Of a stretch of 64,000 bases of DNA, positions 1-8,460 are shown piece by piece (positions within the stretch are counted from its first letter, which is position 1; each line of letters opens with the position of its first letter). The position numbers and the translations under genes are program-made. Source of the DNA: JAXDAY01 sp034679345 (GTDB lineage: Bacteria; Eisenbacteria; RBG-16-71-46; CAIMUX01; VGJL01); NCBI GenBank assembly GCA_034679345.1, contig JAXDAY010000004.1, positions 124,001-188,000 on the forward strand. The letters are read 5' to 3'. Below the pieces are notes generated by a model. The model saw nothing but the letters and a program-made list of their open reading frames with translations, had not been told where the DNA came from and did no database searches.

Positions 1-116
1 CCACTCAGAATGCCCAGTCGCTGCCCGGGCTGATCCGGCGGGGGAAGATCAAGCTGGGTGGAAAGGCGACGCGCGGGCCCGGCGTGGCGATGGCGAAGGG
101 AGGGAAGGAGTCGTGA
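1..116 (+). CDS. hdrC: HdrC, heterodisulfide reductase subunit C (3' end only)
   Basis: An open frame enters from the left edge (first full codon at 3) and stops with TGA at 114-116. The 37 visible residues end in a basic tail containing LPGLIRRGKIKL. HdrC/QmoC-type subunits typically finish with this kind of tail after their two 4Fe-4S motifs, which would lie outside the window. The stop overlaps the GTG start of hdrB, the usual hdrC-hdrB coupling. The assignment rests mainly on this tail and on the hdrB and hdrA genes that follow. Nothing can be said about the cluster-binding cysteines or the start. Confidence 0.6.
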   Translation, partial: TQNAQSLPGLIRRGKIKLGGKATRGPGVAMAKGGKES

Positions 117-1003
117 GGCGCTACTCGTATTTTCCCGGCTGCTCCCTTCACTCCACGGCGCGCGAGTTCGACGAGTCGCTGCGCGCCGTTGCCGGCGTTC
201 TCGGCCTCGAGCTGCGCGAGGTGCCGGAATGGGCTTGCTGCGGCGCGACGCCGGCGCATGCCCTCGATCCGGAGGCCGCGGCCGTTCTCGGCCTCTGGAA
301 CCTCGATCACGCCGCCCGGTCCGGCTCGGAGCCGGTTCTCACGGGATGCGCATCCTGCTTCTCGCGCCTGCGCGCGGTTCGCGAAGAGATCGACGCGCAT
401 CCGGAGCGACTGAAGGGAGCGCGCGAGCGCCTCGATTTGAAGCAGGATCCGCGCGTCGAGGTCCTGCACATCGCCCAGCTGCTCGCGGATGAGGAGATCG
501 GCGCGATGCTGAGCGCGGGGATCCAGCGCTCGCTGGCCGGTCTGAAGGTCGCCTGCTATTACGGATGTCTCCTCACGCGCCCTCGCGGGGAGGGAGCGGT
601 GGACGATACCGAGAATCCCCAGATCCTCGAGGGGATCGTGCGCCGGATCGGCGCCGAGCCGATCGATTGGCCGCTGCGCCTCGATTGCTGTGGCGCCTCG
701 ATGGCGCTGCCCCGGCCGGACCTCGTCCGGGAGCTCTCGGGAAGGCTGCTCGTGATGGCGCACGAGAGGGGGGCGCAGGTGATGATGGTCGCCTGCCCGC
801 TCTGCCACTCGAACCTCGACTTCAAGCAGAACCAGATCCTCAAGGAGCGCGGGCACTCCTTCCGGATCCCCATCCTCTACCTGACGCAGCTTGTCGGACT
901 CGCGCTGGGGCTCCCGGAGCGGACGCTCGGACTGCATCGGCACTTCATCCCGGTTCCTCCCATCGAGGAGTTGATCGCGAGAGGGGAGGCGAGCCGTGTC
1001 TAG
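113..1003 (+). CDS. hdrB: HdrB, heterodisulfide reductase subunit B (two CCG domains)
   Basis: This 296-residue protein has two cysteine-rich CCG domains, the hallmark of HdrB, whose non-cubane 4Fe-4S clusters carry out disulfide reduction. The first set is C10, C42-C43, C79 and C82. The second is C148/C152, C192-C193, C228 and C231. Both CX(n)CCGX(n)CXXC signatures are complete, so both sites should be active. The GTG start at 113 overlaps the preceding hdrC stop, and the end overlaps the hdrA start by 8 nt, so subunits are probably made in fixed ratio. The natural substrate in a non-methanogen is unknown; in sulfate reducers and fermenters the partner is thought to be a small thiol/disulfide protein such as DsrC. 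No dsrC is visible here. Confidence 0.92.
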   Translation: MRRYSYFPGCSLHSTAREFDESLRAVAGVLGLELREVPEWACCGATPAHALDPEAAAVLGLWNLDHAARSGSEPVLTGCASCFSRLRAVREEIDAHPERLKGARERLDLKQDPRVEVLHIAQLLADEEIGAMLSAGIQRSLAGLKVACYYGCLLTRPRGEGAVDDTENPQILEGIVRRIGAEPIDWPLRLDCCGASMALPRPDLVRELSGRLLVMAHERGAQVMMVACPLCHSNLDFKQNQILKERGHSFRIPILYLTQLVGLALGLPERTLGLHRHFIPVPPIEELIARGEASRV

Positions 1004-2993
1004 GATCGGGGTCTTCGTCTGCCACTGCGGCGAGAATATCGGCCGCACCGTCGATTGCGTCCGCGTCGCCGAGGGCGTGAAGCATCACCCGGGTGTGGTC
1101 CTCGCCACCGACTACAAGTACATGTGCTCCGACCCCGGGCAGAACATGATCCGCCAGGCGATCCGCGAGAACCGGCTCGACGGCGTGGTCGTCGCGGCCT
1201 GCAGTCCGGCGATGCACGAGCCGACCTTCCGGCGGGCGACCGCCGCCGAGGGTTTGAATCCCTTCCGTTGCGAAATGGTGAACGTCCGCGAACACTGCTC
1301 GTGGGTTCACGAGGATCGCGAGGCGGCGACCGAGAAGGCGATCGACCTGATCCGGATGATGATCGAGAAGGTCAAGCGCAACTGCGATCTCTTCCCGATC
1401 AAGGTGCCGATGACCCGGCGGGCCCTCGTGGTCGGCGGCGGAATCGCGGGGATCCAGGCCGCCCTCGATCTGGCCAACAGCGGGGTTCCGGTCGTCATGG
1501 TCGAGCGCGAGCCCTCGATCGGCGGCCACATGAGCCAGCTCTCCGAGACATTCCCGACCCTCGATTGCTCGCAGTGCATCCTGACGCCGCGCATGGTGGA
1601 GGTCGCCCAGCACCCGCTGATCACGTTGCACACCTACTCGGAGGTGGAGGAGGTGCGCGGCTACATCGGCAACTTCAAGGTCGCCATCCGCAAGAAGGCG
1701 CGCTCCGTCGACATCACCAAGTGCACCGGTTGCGGGGTTTGCATGCAGAAGTGCCCCGTGAAGAAGCTCCCTTCGACCTTCGACGCGGGACTCGGCATGC
1801 GCCCGGCGATCTATATCCCCTTCCCCCAGGCGGTGCCGAACAAGCCGGTCATCGACCGCGAGAACTGCACTTACTTCAAGACGGGGAAGTGCGGGGTCTG
1901 CAAGAAGCTGTGCGGACCAGGCGCCATCGACTACGAGCAGCAGGACGAGATCGTGACCGAGGAGGTCGGCGCGATCGTCCTCGCGACGGGCTACCAGCTC
2001 TACCGGATCGGGGATCCCGAGCCGGGCCTGCGAGGCTACCCCGAGTATGGCGGAGGAGAGATCAAGGACGTGATCGACGGCCTGCAGTTCGAGCGGCTCG
2101 CCTCGGCGTCGGGGCCGACGGGCGGCGAGATCCGGCGGCCATCCGACGGGAAGATCCCGCAGAGGGTCGTCTTTCTACAGTGCATCGGCAGCCGCGACTC
2201 CTCGAAGGGGATCGAGTACTGCTCGAAGATCTGCTGCATGTACACGGCGAAGCATGCGCTGCTCTACAAGCACAAGGTTCACGAGGGGGAGGCGATCGTC
2301 TTCTACATGGACGTGCGGGCGCCCGGCAAGGGCTATGACGAGTTCGTGCGACGCGCCGTCGAGGAGGATGAGGTTCTCTACCTGCGCGGGCGCGTCTCCC
2401 GCCTCTACGAGGACAAGGGTCAGATCGTGGTCTCCGGGGTCGACACGCTGGCGGGCCGGCCGGTCGAGATCCGCGCCGACCTGGTCGTCCTGGCTACGGC
2501 CATCCGGCCGCAGCCCGACGCGCGCCAGCTCGCCCAGAAAGTCGGCGTCGGCTACGACGCCCACGCGTTCTACTCGGAGGCCCATCCGAAGCTGCGCCCC
2601 GTGGAGGCGGCGGCGGCCGGGATCTTCTTGGCCGGCGCGTGCCAGGGGCCGAAGGACATCCCCGAGGCGGTGGCGCAGGCGAGCGCGGCCGCCGCGAAGT
2701 GCATGGTCCTCTTCTCGAAGGAGATCCTGGAGCGAGAGCCGGTCGTCGCCGTGGTCAACGAGTCGACCTGCGCCGGTTGCTTCGCATGCAAGGAGGTCTG
2801 CGCCTACGGCGCGATCGAGCCGTTCGACATCCTCGATCGCAAGGGGAATCTCCTTCGCCGGGTCGCCCGCGTGAACGCGGGCGTCTGCAACGGCTGTGGG
2901 ACCTGCCAGGCGACCTGCCCGTCGAAGTCGATCGAGCTCTCAGGATTCACCGACGAGCAGGTCTTCGCCCAGATCGCGGCGCTCAGGCCATAG
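996..2993 (+). CDS. hdrA: HdrA, FAD and iron-sulfur subunit of heterodisulfide reductase
   Basis: This 665-residue protein is the size of a standard HdrA. It has an N-terminal HdrA domain with C9 and C11 (VCHCGENIG), then a dinucleotide-binding loop VVGGGIAGIQAA near residues 145-156. A 4Fe-4S motif follows at C243, C246, C249 and C253, and a further cysteine set spans about 291-306. Two C-terminal ferredoxin motifs use C592/C595/C598/C602 and C631/C634/C637/C641. HdrA is the electron hub: in methanogens its FAD bifurcates electrons between ferredoxin and the HdrB disulfide site. Whether this copy bifurcates cannot be decided from sequence reading alone. The GTG start at 996 lies inside hdrB. 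There is no in-frame TGA, so no selenocysteine. Confidence 0.93.
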   Translation: MSRIGVFVCHCGENIGRTVDCVRVAEGVKHHPGVVLATDYKYMCSDPGQNMIRQAIRENRLDGVVVAACSPAMHEPTFRRATAAEGLNPFRCEMVNVREHCSWVHEDREAATEKAIDLIRMMIEKVKRNCDLFPIKVPMTRRALVVGGGIAGIQAALDLANSGVPVVMVEREPSIGGHMSQLSETFPTLDCSQCILTPRMVEVAQHPLITLHTYSEVEEVRGYIGNFKVAIRKKARSVDITKCTGCGVCMQKCPVKKLPSTFDAGLGMRPAIYIPFPQAVPNKPVIDRENCTYFKTGKCGVCKKLCGPGAIDYEQQDEIVTEEVGAIVLATGYQLYRIGDPEPGLRGYPEYGGGEIKDVIDGLQFERLASASGPTGGEIRRPSDGKIPQRVVFLQCIGSRDSSKGIEYCSKICCMYTAKHALLYKHKVHEGEAIVFYMDVRAPGKGYDEFVRRAVEEDEVLYLRGRVSRLYEDKGQIVVSGVDTLAGRPVEIRADLVVLATAIRPQPDARQLAQKVGVGYDAHAFYSEAHPKLRPVEAAAAGIFLAGACQGPKDIPEAVAQASAAAAKCMVLFSKEILEREPVVAVVNESTCAGCFACKEVCAYGAIEPFDILDRKGNLLRRVARVNAGVCNGCGTCQATCPSKSIELSGFTDEQVFAQIAALRP

Positions 2994-3005
2994 GGGGACA
3001 GAGAG

Positions 3006-4262
3006 ATGAGCCATGAGGAAGCCAAGCGCGAGGAGACCTGGCAGCCGAGAATCGCGGCGTTCGTCTGCCGCTGGTGCACCTATGCCGGCGCCGATCTGGC
3101 GGGCACGAGCCGTCTGAAGTACCCGCCCCAGATCCGCATCATCAAGCTGCCGTGCACGGGACGGATCGATCCGCTCTTCCTGCTGCGCGGATTCCAGATG
3201 GGCGCCGACGGCGTGCTCGTCTCCGGCTGCCATCCGGGCGACTGCCACTATATCGCCGGCAACTACTATGCCCGCCGCCGCTGGGTCCTCTTCCGCGAGC
3301 TGCTCGATTTCGTTGGAATGGACATGCGGCGCGTTCACTTCTCATGGGTCTCCGCCGCGGAGGGGGCGAAGTTCGTGGACGTCGTGAAGAACGTGACCGA
3401 GGCGATCCGCGAGGCGGGGCCGTTCCCCGGCTTCGCGCCGCGCGAAGGCGCCACGATCGATCTGCGGGGGATCGGCGGGCGAGCGCGCCCCGTCGAGGCG
3501 TCACCGCGGACCGACTCGCTCGAAGCTGCGCGCAAGGATCTCGCCGCGGGCGAGGTCGTGGCGGTCCTGGGACATCGGGTACGCACGCGCACGGGCGCCC
3601 CGCGGGCGAGCTGGGCAAGCACCGTGCAGGATCTCGATGGCCTGGCCTACGCAGACGGCGCCGGGCCCTCCCTCGTCACCTACCTCGCGCGACGATTGAG
3701 CGAAGACCCGCAGGGGAACTACGGAATCCTCGCGGGGCCCCGGGAGATCGAGGCGATCGAGATGCTGAAGAGCGAGAATCGGTTCGATCCCGCCCGGATC
3801 CGGGTCTACGAGCAGCAGGCGGCCGCGATCGCATCGGAGCAAGGCGAGGCGTGGGATCTCTATGCGGTTCCCTCTCTCGATCGCCCCGCCGCGGAGCGAT
3901 GGGACTTCTGGACCGCCCAGTTCGCGAGATGCCTGCGCTGCAACGCTTGCCGGGAGGCGTGCCCGATGTGCGGCTGCAACCGTTGCGTGGCCGAGAAGTC
4001 CCGTCCGCGCTGGATCGACTCGAGCCCGACGCCCGCCGGGAACTGGATCTGGAACGTCACGCGCGCCTTCCACCACGCGGGACACTGCGTGGAGTGCGAC
4101 GGATGCACCCAGGCCTGTCCGGCGGGGATTCCCCTCGGGGCGCTCAACCACCACCTGAATCGCGCGGCGGAGAAGGCGTTCGGGAAGAGGGAACCGGGGA
4201 GCCGCTCCCCTCTGTGCGCCTATTCCCTCGAGGACGCCTCGGTCGCGTCCTTCATCCTGTAG
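3006..4262 (+). CDS. MvhD/FlxD-type subunit fused to a double 4Fe-4S domain
   Basis: The protein has 418 residues. Residues 18-140 are an MvhD (hydrogenase delta / FlxD) domain with C21, C24, C50, C75 and C80, the [2Fe-2S] module that docks an electron input onto HdrA. A linker region without recognised motif spans about 150-300. The C-terminal part holds ferredoxin-like cysteines at 309/312/315/319, an extra set at 322/324/327, and 361/364/367/371. MvhD alone is about 140 residues, so this is a fusion of MvhD with an FlxC-like iron-sulfur protein. It starts 12 nt after hdrA and precedes the other two Flx-like subunits. By analogy with the Desulfovibrio FlxABCD-HdrABC complex it would carry electrons between the NAD(H) module and HdrA. 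Confidence 0.85.
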   Translation: MSHEEAKREETWQPRIAAFVCRWCTYAGADLAGTSRLKYPPQIRIIKLPCTGRIDPLFLLRGFQMGADGVLVSGCHPGDCHYIAGNYYARRRWVLFRELLDFVGMDMRRVHFSWVSAAEGAKFVDVVKNVTEAIREAGPFPGFAPREGATIDLRGIGGRARPVEASPRTDSLEAARKDLAAGEVVAVLGHRVRTRTGAPRASWASTVQDLDGLAYADGAGPSLVTYLARRLSEDPQGNYGILAGPREIEAIEMLKSENRFDPARIRVYEQQAAAIASEQGEAWDLYAVPSLDRPAAERWDFWTAQFARCLRCNACREACPMCGCNRCVAEKSRPRWIDSSPTPAGNWIWNVTRAFHHAGHCVECDGCTQACPAGIPLGALNHHLNRAAEKAFGKREPGSRSPLCAYSLEDASVASFIL

Positions 4263-4272
4263 GGAGGAGCCG

Positions 4273-5292
4273 ATGTCGGCCCATTGGACCCTGGACGACC
4301 TGAAGGAGTGGGTGAAGCGTCTTCTCGCGGAACGCCGCGTCTTCGCCCCGGTGGAGGGACCGGACGGACCCGAGTGGCGCGAGGTCAGCACGGTCGATGC
4401 GATCGCTTGGAACTACGGGCGCACCGCGATCTCGCCGCGCGCGGCGATGATTCCTCGAGCGGAGCCGATCTTCCACTATGATCTCGCGAGCGATCCGCCC
4501 CAGATCGAGGAGCCGGCGCTCGACGAGCGGCCTGCCGCGATCGTGGCGCTTCGCTCCTGCGACGCGGCCGGATTCCGCGCGCTGGATGCCGTGATGCGCT
4601 GGGACTATGAGGACGAGAGCTATGAGGCCCGCCGCCGCAACACCCTTCTGGTCGCCTTGGCTTGTCCCGCTCCGCCGGAGCCTGCCTCCTGCTTCTGCGA
4701 GTCCGTGGGGGTCGATCCGCTCTGGGCGGAGGGAGCCGACGTGCAGATCGAGCCCGTCCAAACCCAGGAGGGAACGCTCTACCGCGTCTACGCGCCGACC
4801 GAGGCGGGACGCGTTTCGCTGGCGGGAAGCCCGAAGGAGCTGAGCGAGGGGCGCCCCGAGCCGCGCTCGATCGGGACGGTCCGGGTCGACGTTGACCGGG
4901 TGCGCGCGTGGATGAAGGACCACTTCGAGGATCCGAGCTGGCAGAAGGTCTCGGAGTCCTGTATCGGTTGCGGGACCTGCGCGTTCGTCTGCCCCTCCTG
5001 CCACTGCTTCGATATCCTCGACGAGGGGGACTGGCGCCGCGGAGAGAGAGTCCGATTCTGGGACTCGTGCGCTTTCGACCACTTCACGGCCCACGCGACG
5101 GGGCACAACCCGCGGCCGCGCCAGTGGAACCGCTATCGGCAACGCGTCTATCACAAGTTCGTCTTCTACCCCGACAAGTTCGGCAAGCTCCTCTGCACGG
5201 GTTGTGGCCGATGCGTCGACGCCTGTCCCGGAGGGGTGGACTTGATCGAGATCCTGCAGGGGCTCGGAGAGGAAGAGCAGGTGAAGCCATGA
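4273..5292 (+). CDS. 4Fe-4S dicluster subunit, FlxB / sulfhydrogenase beta (AsrA)-like
   Basis: This 339-residue protein belongs to the HydB/AsrA-like iron-sulfur family. It has a cysteine-containing N-terminal half and two C-terminal 4Fe-4S motifs at C230/C233/C236/C240 and C308/C311/C314/C318, each followed by proline. Additional cysteines (C243, C245, C266) lie between them. Such subunits relay electrons between an FAD/NAD(P)H-binding partner and a terminal acceptor module. The partner here is the next gene, which starts within this gene's last codons (ATGA overlap at 5289). No sulfite reductase AsrC or hydrogenase large subunit follows, so the Flx-type role is favoured over sulfite reductase or sulfhydrogenase. 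Confidence 0.82.
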   Translation: MSAHWTLDDLKEWVKRLLAERRVFAPVEGPDGPEWREVSTVDAIAWNYGRTAISPRAAMIPRAEPIFHYDLASDPPQIEEPALDERPAAIVALRSCDAAGFRALDAVMRWDYEDESYEARRRNTLLVALACPAPPEPASCFCESVGVDPLWAEGADVQIEPVQTQEGTLYRVYAPTEAGRVSLAGSPKELSEGRPEPRSIGTVRVDVDRVRAWMKDHFEDPSWQKVSESCIGCGTCAFVCPSCHCFDILDEGDWRRGERVRFWDSCAFDHFTAHATGHNPRPRQWNRYRQRVYHKFVFYPDKFGKLLCTGCGRCVDACPGGVDLIEILQGLGEEEQVKP

Positions 5293-6125
5293 GACTCTAC
5301 ACGCCTCATCTGATGCGTATCGAGGAGGTTCGTGACGAGACGCCCGACGTGAAGAGCTTCAAGCTTCGCTTCGTCGACCCGGCGCAGCAAGAGAGATTCA
5401 CGTTCCTCGCGGGGCAGTTCGGCCTCTACTCGGTCTTCGGCGAGGGGGAGTCGACGTTCTGCATCGCCTCGCCCCCCACCTGGCGCGACCACATCGAGTG
5501 CACCTTCCGTGCCGTGGGCAAGGTGACGGATGCACTGAGCAAGAAGGAGGCGGGGGACGTCATCGGCTTCCGAGGCCCTTATGGAAACGCCTTCCCCCTG
5601 GATTCGTTCGAGGGGAAGGACCTGCTCTTCGTCGTCGGAGGAATCGCCTTGCCTCCGCTCCGCTGCCTCATCTGGAACATCCTGGATCTGAGAGAACGCT
5701 TCGGAGCCGTCCGAATCGTCTATGGCGCGCGAAGCGTCGCGGACCTGGTCTACAAGGACGAGCTTCGGCAGTGGGAGGAGCGCCCGGACGTCGATCTCGT
5801 GGTGACCGTCGATCCGGGGGGCGAGACGTCCGATTGGAAGGGAAAGATCGGATTCGTCCCCACCGTTCTGGACCAGGTCGCTCCGTCCTCGAAGAATTCG
5901 CTCGCATTTGTCTGCGGTCCCCCGATCATGATCAAGTACTCCATGCCGATCCTCGAGAAGCTCGGCTTCGATGGTTCGCACATCTACACGACGCTCGAGA
6001 ATCGGATGAAGTGCGGCATCGGAAAGTGCGGTCGGTGCAACATCGGCGGGACCTACGTCTGCAAAGAAGGACCCGTCTTCACCGCGGAGCAGATGGAAGC
6101 CCTGCCGGTCGGCAGCGACTATTGA
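5289..6125 (+). CDS. FAD/NAD(P)H-binding oxidoreductase subunit, FlxA / AsrB-like
   Basis: This 278-residue ferredoxin-NADP-reductase-fold protein is related to the sulfhydrogenase gamma subunit, AsrB and PyrK. The N-terminal half carries the FAD-binding barrel, and FVVGGIALPPLR near 114-125 fits the nucleotide-binding loop. Near the C-terminus CGIGKCGRC (C242, C247, C250) plus C258 forms the [2Fe-2S] site typical of the PyrK/AsrB group. It is the likely entry or exit point for NADH in the Hdr-Flx complex. The ATG at 5289 is chosen because it overlaps the previous stop and opens with the normal family N-terminus. It is the last gene of the operon: 64 nt separate it from the next. Confidence 0.85.
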   Translation: MRLYTPHLMRIEEVRDETPDVKSFKLRFVDPAQQERFTFLAGQFGLYSVFGEGESTFCIASPPTWRDHIECTFRAVGKVTDALSKKEAGDVIGFRGPYGNAFPLDSFEGKDLLFVVGGIALPPLRCLIWNILDLRERFGAVRIVYGARSVADLVYKDELRQWEERPDVDLVVTVDPGGETSDWKGKIGFVPTVLDQVAPSSKNSLAFVCGPPIMIKYSMPILEKLGFDGSHIYTTLENRMKCGIGKCGRCNIGGTYVCKEGPVFTAEQMEALPVGSDY

Positions 6126-6189
6126 GGGAAACGGTTCCGCAGGATCCCGCTCTACCGGTGGGGGATCACGCCATATCCGGAGGTTCCCG

Positions 6190-6759
6190 ATGTACTCGGC
6201 ACGAATCGAGCGGGCGATCCGGCTCTCCGTGCAGGCGCACGCCGGTCAGGTGCGGAAAGCCGACCCACATATCCCTTACGCGACCCATCCGTTCCATGTC
6301 GCGCTGATCGTCCGCCAGGCGGGGGGAGACGAGGACTGCGTCATCGCTGCCCTGCTCCACGACGTGCTCGAGGACACCGACGTCACTCCCGAGGACCTGG
6401 ACGAAGCCTTCGGTGGGCGGGTGACGGCCCTCGTGCGAGAAGTCTCCGAGGACAAGACTCTCCCCTGGGACGAGCGGAAGGCCCGCATGGTCGAGCAGCT
6501 TCGCGGCGCCTCGCCGGAGGGCGCGCTCATCGCCGCGGCGGACAAGTTGCACAACCTCGAGACGCTGGCCGAGGCCCACGCGCGCAAGGGCGCCGCGATC
6601 TGGGGAGCGTTCCGGAGAGGTCCCGATGCGACGATCCGCTTCTACATCGAAGCCTTCGGGGCCCTGCGGGAGAGGATCCCGATCGAGCTCGCGACAGCCT
6701 TCGACCGAGCGCTGGAGTCAGCCAAGCACATCCTCGAGGAGGGCACAGGCCGCCCGTAG
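6190..6759 (+). CDS. HD-domain hydrolase, small SpoT/MESH1-like (p)ppGpp phosphohydrolase candidate
   Basis: This 189-residue protein is a stand-alone HD domain. The metal and catalytic residues of the RelA/SpoT hydrolase type are visible: H33 (ATHPFHVA), H57-D58 (LLHDVLEDTD), E61-D62 and D118 (AADKLHNL). There is no synthetase, TGS or ACT domain, so it resembles MESH1-like small alarmone hydrolases. Substrate is inferred; members of this group may also act on other nucleotides such as NADPH. An upstream GGAGG precedes the ATG. The gene stands alone between the Hdr-Flx operon and a convergent minus-strand gene. Confidence 0.8.
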   Translation: MYSARIERAIRLSVQAHAGQVRKADPHIPYATHPFHVALIVRQAGGDEDCVIAALLHDVLEDTDVTPEDLDEAFGGRVTALVREVSEDKTLPWDERKARMVEQLRGASPEGALIAAADKLHNLETLAEAHARKGAAIWGAFRRGPDATIRFYIEAFGALRERIPIELATAFDRALESAKHILEEGTGRP

Positions 6760-6791
6760 CCCCGGGAAGATCTCCCCATCGTCGAAGAGAG

Positions 6792-6828
6792 ACGACCCGC
6801 GTTCGGCCGAGAGCCGGGCGCGGGTCGT
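6792..6828. terminator. inverted repeat between convergent genes, probable bidirectional terminator
   Basis: A 10-bp perfect stem (6792-6801 with 6819-6828, ACGACCCGCG and its complement) has further complementarity inside the loop. It lies in the 105-nt gap between the convergent HD hydrolase and the SUMF1-type gene. There is no U-tract, so termination without one, or with Rho, would be needed. Confidence 0.5.
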
Positions 6829-6864
6829 GTCGCGAGGCGGCGGCCGCGGCGTCCGCCTGGGGCG

Positions 6865-8430
6865 CTAAGGCGTCAAGGTGCGGACCGTCCGGAATCCGAC
6901 GGCCCAGTCGGCGGTCGAGGGATCGGCGATCGAGCGGTTGTAGGTCGTCACCGCGGCGAAACCCTTGTTCCAGCCCCCGCCCCGGATGACCCGGTGCGTC
7001 CCGAAGATCGGCGGATTGTGCGGGGACGCGTAAGGCCCGTACCAGTCGGCCGTCCACTCCCACACGTTGCCCGCCAGGTCCATGATCCCGAAGGGGCTCG
7101 AGCCATCGAGCGTCTCGTACCCCCCGCTCGTCGTGCCGTCGAAGAATCCTACGGGGCAGGTCGTGACCCGGCCCACGCCCTCGTAGGGATCGCCGCTGCC
7201 GAGGTAGTTCGCGCGCCTCGGATCGAGGGTCTGGCCCCATGGGTAGTCTCTGCCGAGGCCCACGAGAACTTCGGTCTCCTGACCGTCGACGACGACGGTC
7301 AGCAGCGTGTCGCCGTACTCATTGCCGTTGCCGCGTGCCGCCATCTCCCACTCCGCCTCGGTGGGAAGGCGCCTGCCGTGAAACGCGGCATACACCGATG
7401 CGCCCGACCAAGTGACCTGAGTGATCGGGAAGACCTCCTTGCCGGAGACCACGGTGAAGAGCGAGTCGGTGCGATCGAAGGTGATCTGGGAGTTCTCGTC
7501 CCCTTCGACGAGCTCCGCATAGAGGATCGTTCCGCCCGGGTCGAACACTTGGCCTCCGCTGGTGCGGATCTGAGCCGGCTTCTGCCGGATCGCGAAGTTC
7601 AGGAAGTCCGCGAAGAGCTGGTTGGTCACCTCGTAGCGATCCATCTCGAAGCTCTCGACCCAGGTCGGGTTGCCCGGGTGATGATGCGCCCCCTCGGGGT
7701 CGCGATCGCCCATGAACAGCCAGCCTGCCGGGACCTCGACGCGCTCCACCCGGGTGTTGAACGACCAGACAGGGCTCAGGGCCATCGCGCCCTTGGAGTC
7801 GCGGACACGAACTTGCCAGAAGTAGGTGGAGTTCAGATCGACCATCCCCGGGACGGCGACCTCCATCGCCGTCGTCTCCTGGGCGATTCGCCGCAGCTCG
7901 TTTCGCACACTCCCGAAGAACACGTCGAACAGGACGATCTCGCCCGCGTCGGCGTCGGTCGCCGTCCACCGCAGCGTCACGTTTCCCTGCTCGATCCCAT
8001 CGGCGCGGTTCGGCGGCTCCGGATTCGCCGGAGTGGTCGGAGTCGTATTCGGCACTGCGAGCGCCCAAACCGGGTCGGTCGGATCTGAGAAGTTGGCGCG
8101 AACGTAGGACCGCACGCGGTAGTAGTAGGTTTGCCCCTGCTCGACCCCCGGATCCGTATAGGTCGTGGCGTCCCTGGGGACCGTATCCCGCACGGCGAAC
8201 GAGGAGGCGCCTCCGACCGAACGCTCGATGCGGAAGCCGGTCTCGTCGAGCGTCGTGTCGCGCCAGCGGATCGTCACGGCGTTGGGCGCCGTGGCGGTGA
8301 CGAGCAGGTCGGCGGGCCGGCGCGGCGCCGTCCCCGACGGTCCGGATGGGCCGTTGTTGCCATCGTCCCCGCATGACAGGGAGAAGATCACGAATGCCAA
8401 AAGCAGCCCGAAGTGGGGCTTCCTACTCAT
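6865..8430 (-). CDS. SUMF1/formylglycine-generating-enzyme-fold lipoprotein with fibronectin type III domains
   Basis: This 521-residue protein begins with a lipoprotein signal whose lipobox ends at C20 (FSLSC). Two fibronectin-type-III-like domains follow (about 35-130 and 130-230), then a C-terminal SUMF1/FGE-sulfatase domain (about 235-521). The domain shows ELVEGDENSQ, GRRLPTEAEWEMAARG, MDLAGNVWEW and VIRGGGW motifs. The C-terminal RGGGW...GFRTV segment contains no cysteine, so the copper-binding cysteine pair of true formylglycine-generating enzymes is missing. It is better read as a surface binding or structural protein than as an FGE. An AGGAGG precedes the start. It follows the small exported protein at 8461-8967 on the same strand and is probably co-transcribed with it. 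Confidence 0.85.
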   Translation of the reverse strand: MSRKPHFGLLLAFVIFSLSCGDDGNNGPSGPSGTAPRRPADLLVTATAPNAVTIRWRDTTLDETGFRIERSVGGASSFAVRDTVPRDATTYTDPGVEQGQTYYYRVRSYVRANFSDPTDPVWALAVPNTTPTTPANPEPPNRADGIEQGNVTLRWTATDADAGEIVLFDVFFGSVRNELRRIAQETTAMEVAVPGMVDLNSTYFWQVRVRDSKGAMALSPVWSFNTRVERVEVPAGWLFMGDRDPEGAHHHPGNPTWVESFEMDRYEVTNQLFADFLNFAIRQKPAQIRTSGGQVFDPGGTILYAELVEGDENSQITFDRTDSLFTVVSGKEVFPITQVTWSGASVYAAFHGRRLPTEAEWEMAARGNGNEYGDTLLTVVVDGQETEVLVGLGRDYPWGQTLDPRRANYLGSGDPYEGVGRVTTCPVGFFDGTTSGGYETLDGSSPFGIMDLAGNVWEWTADWYGPYASPHNPPIFGTHRVIRGGGWNKGFAAVTTYNRSIADPSTADWAVGFRTVRTLTP

Positions 8431-8460
8431 CTCCCAACCTCCTCAACCCCGAACGGTCCG

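Noticed and set aside
6865..8430. Calling the SUMF1 protein a formylglycine-generating enzyme
   Set aside because: The catalytic cysteine pair is absent from the C-terminal motif region.
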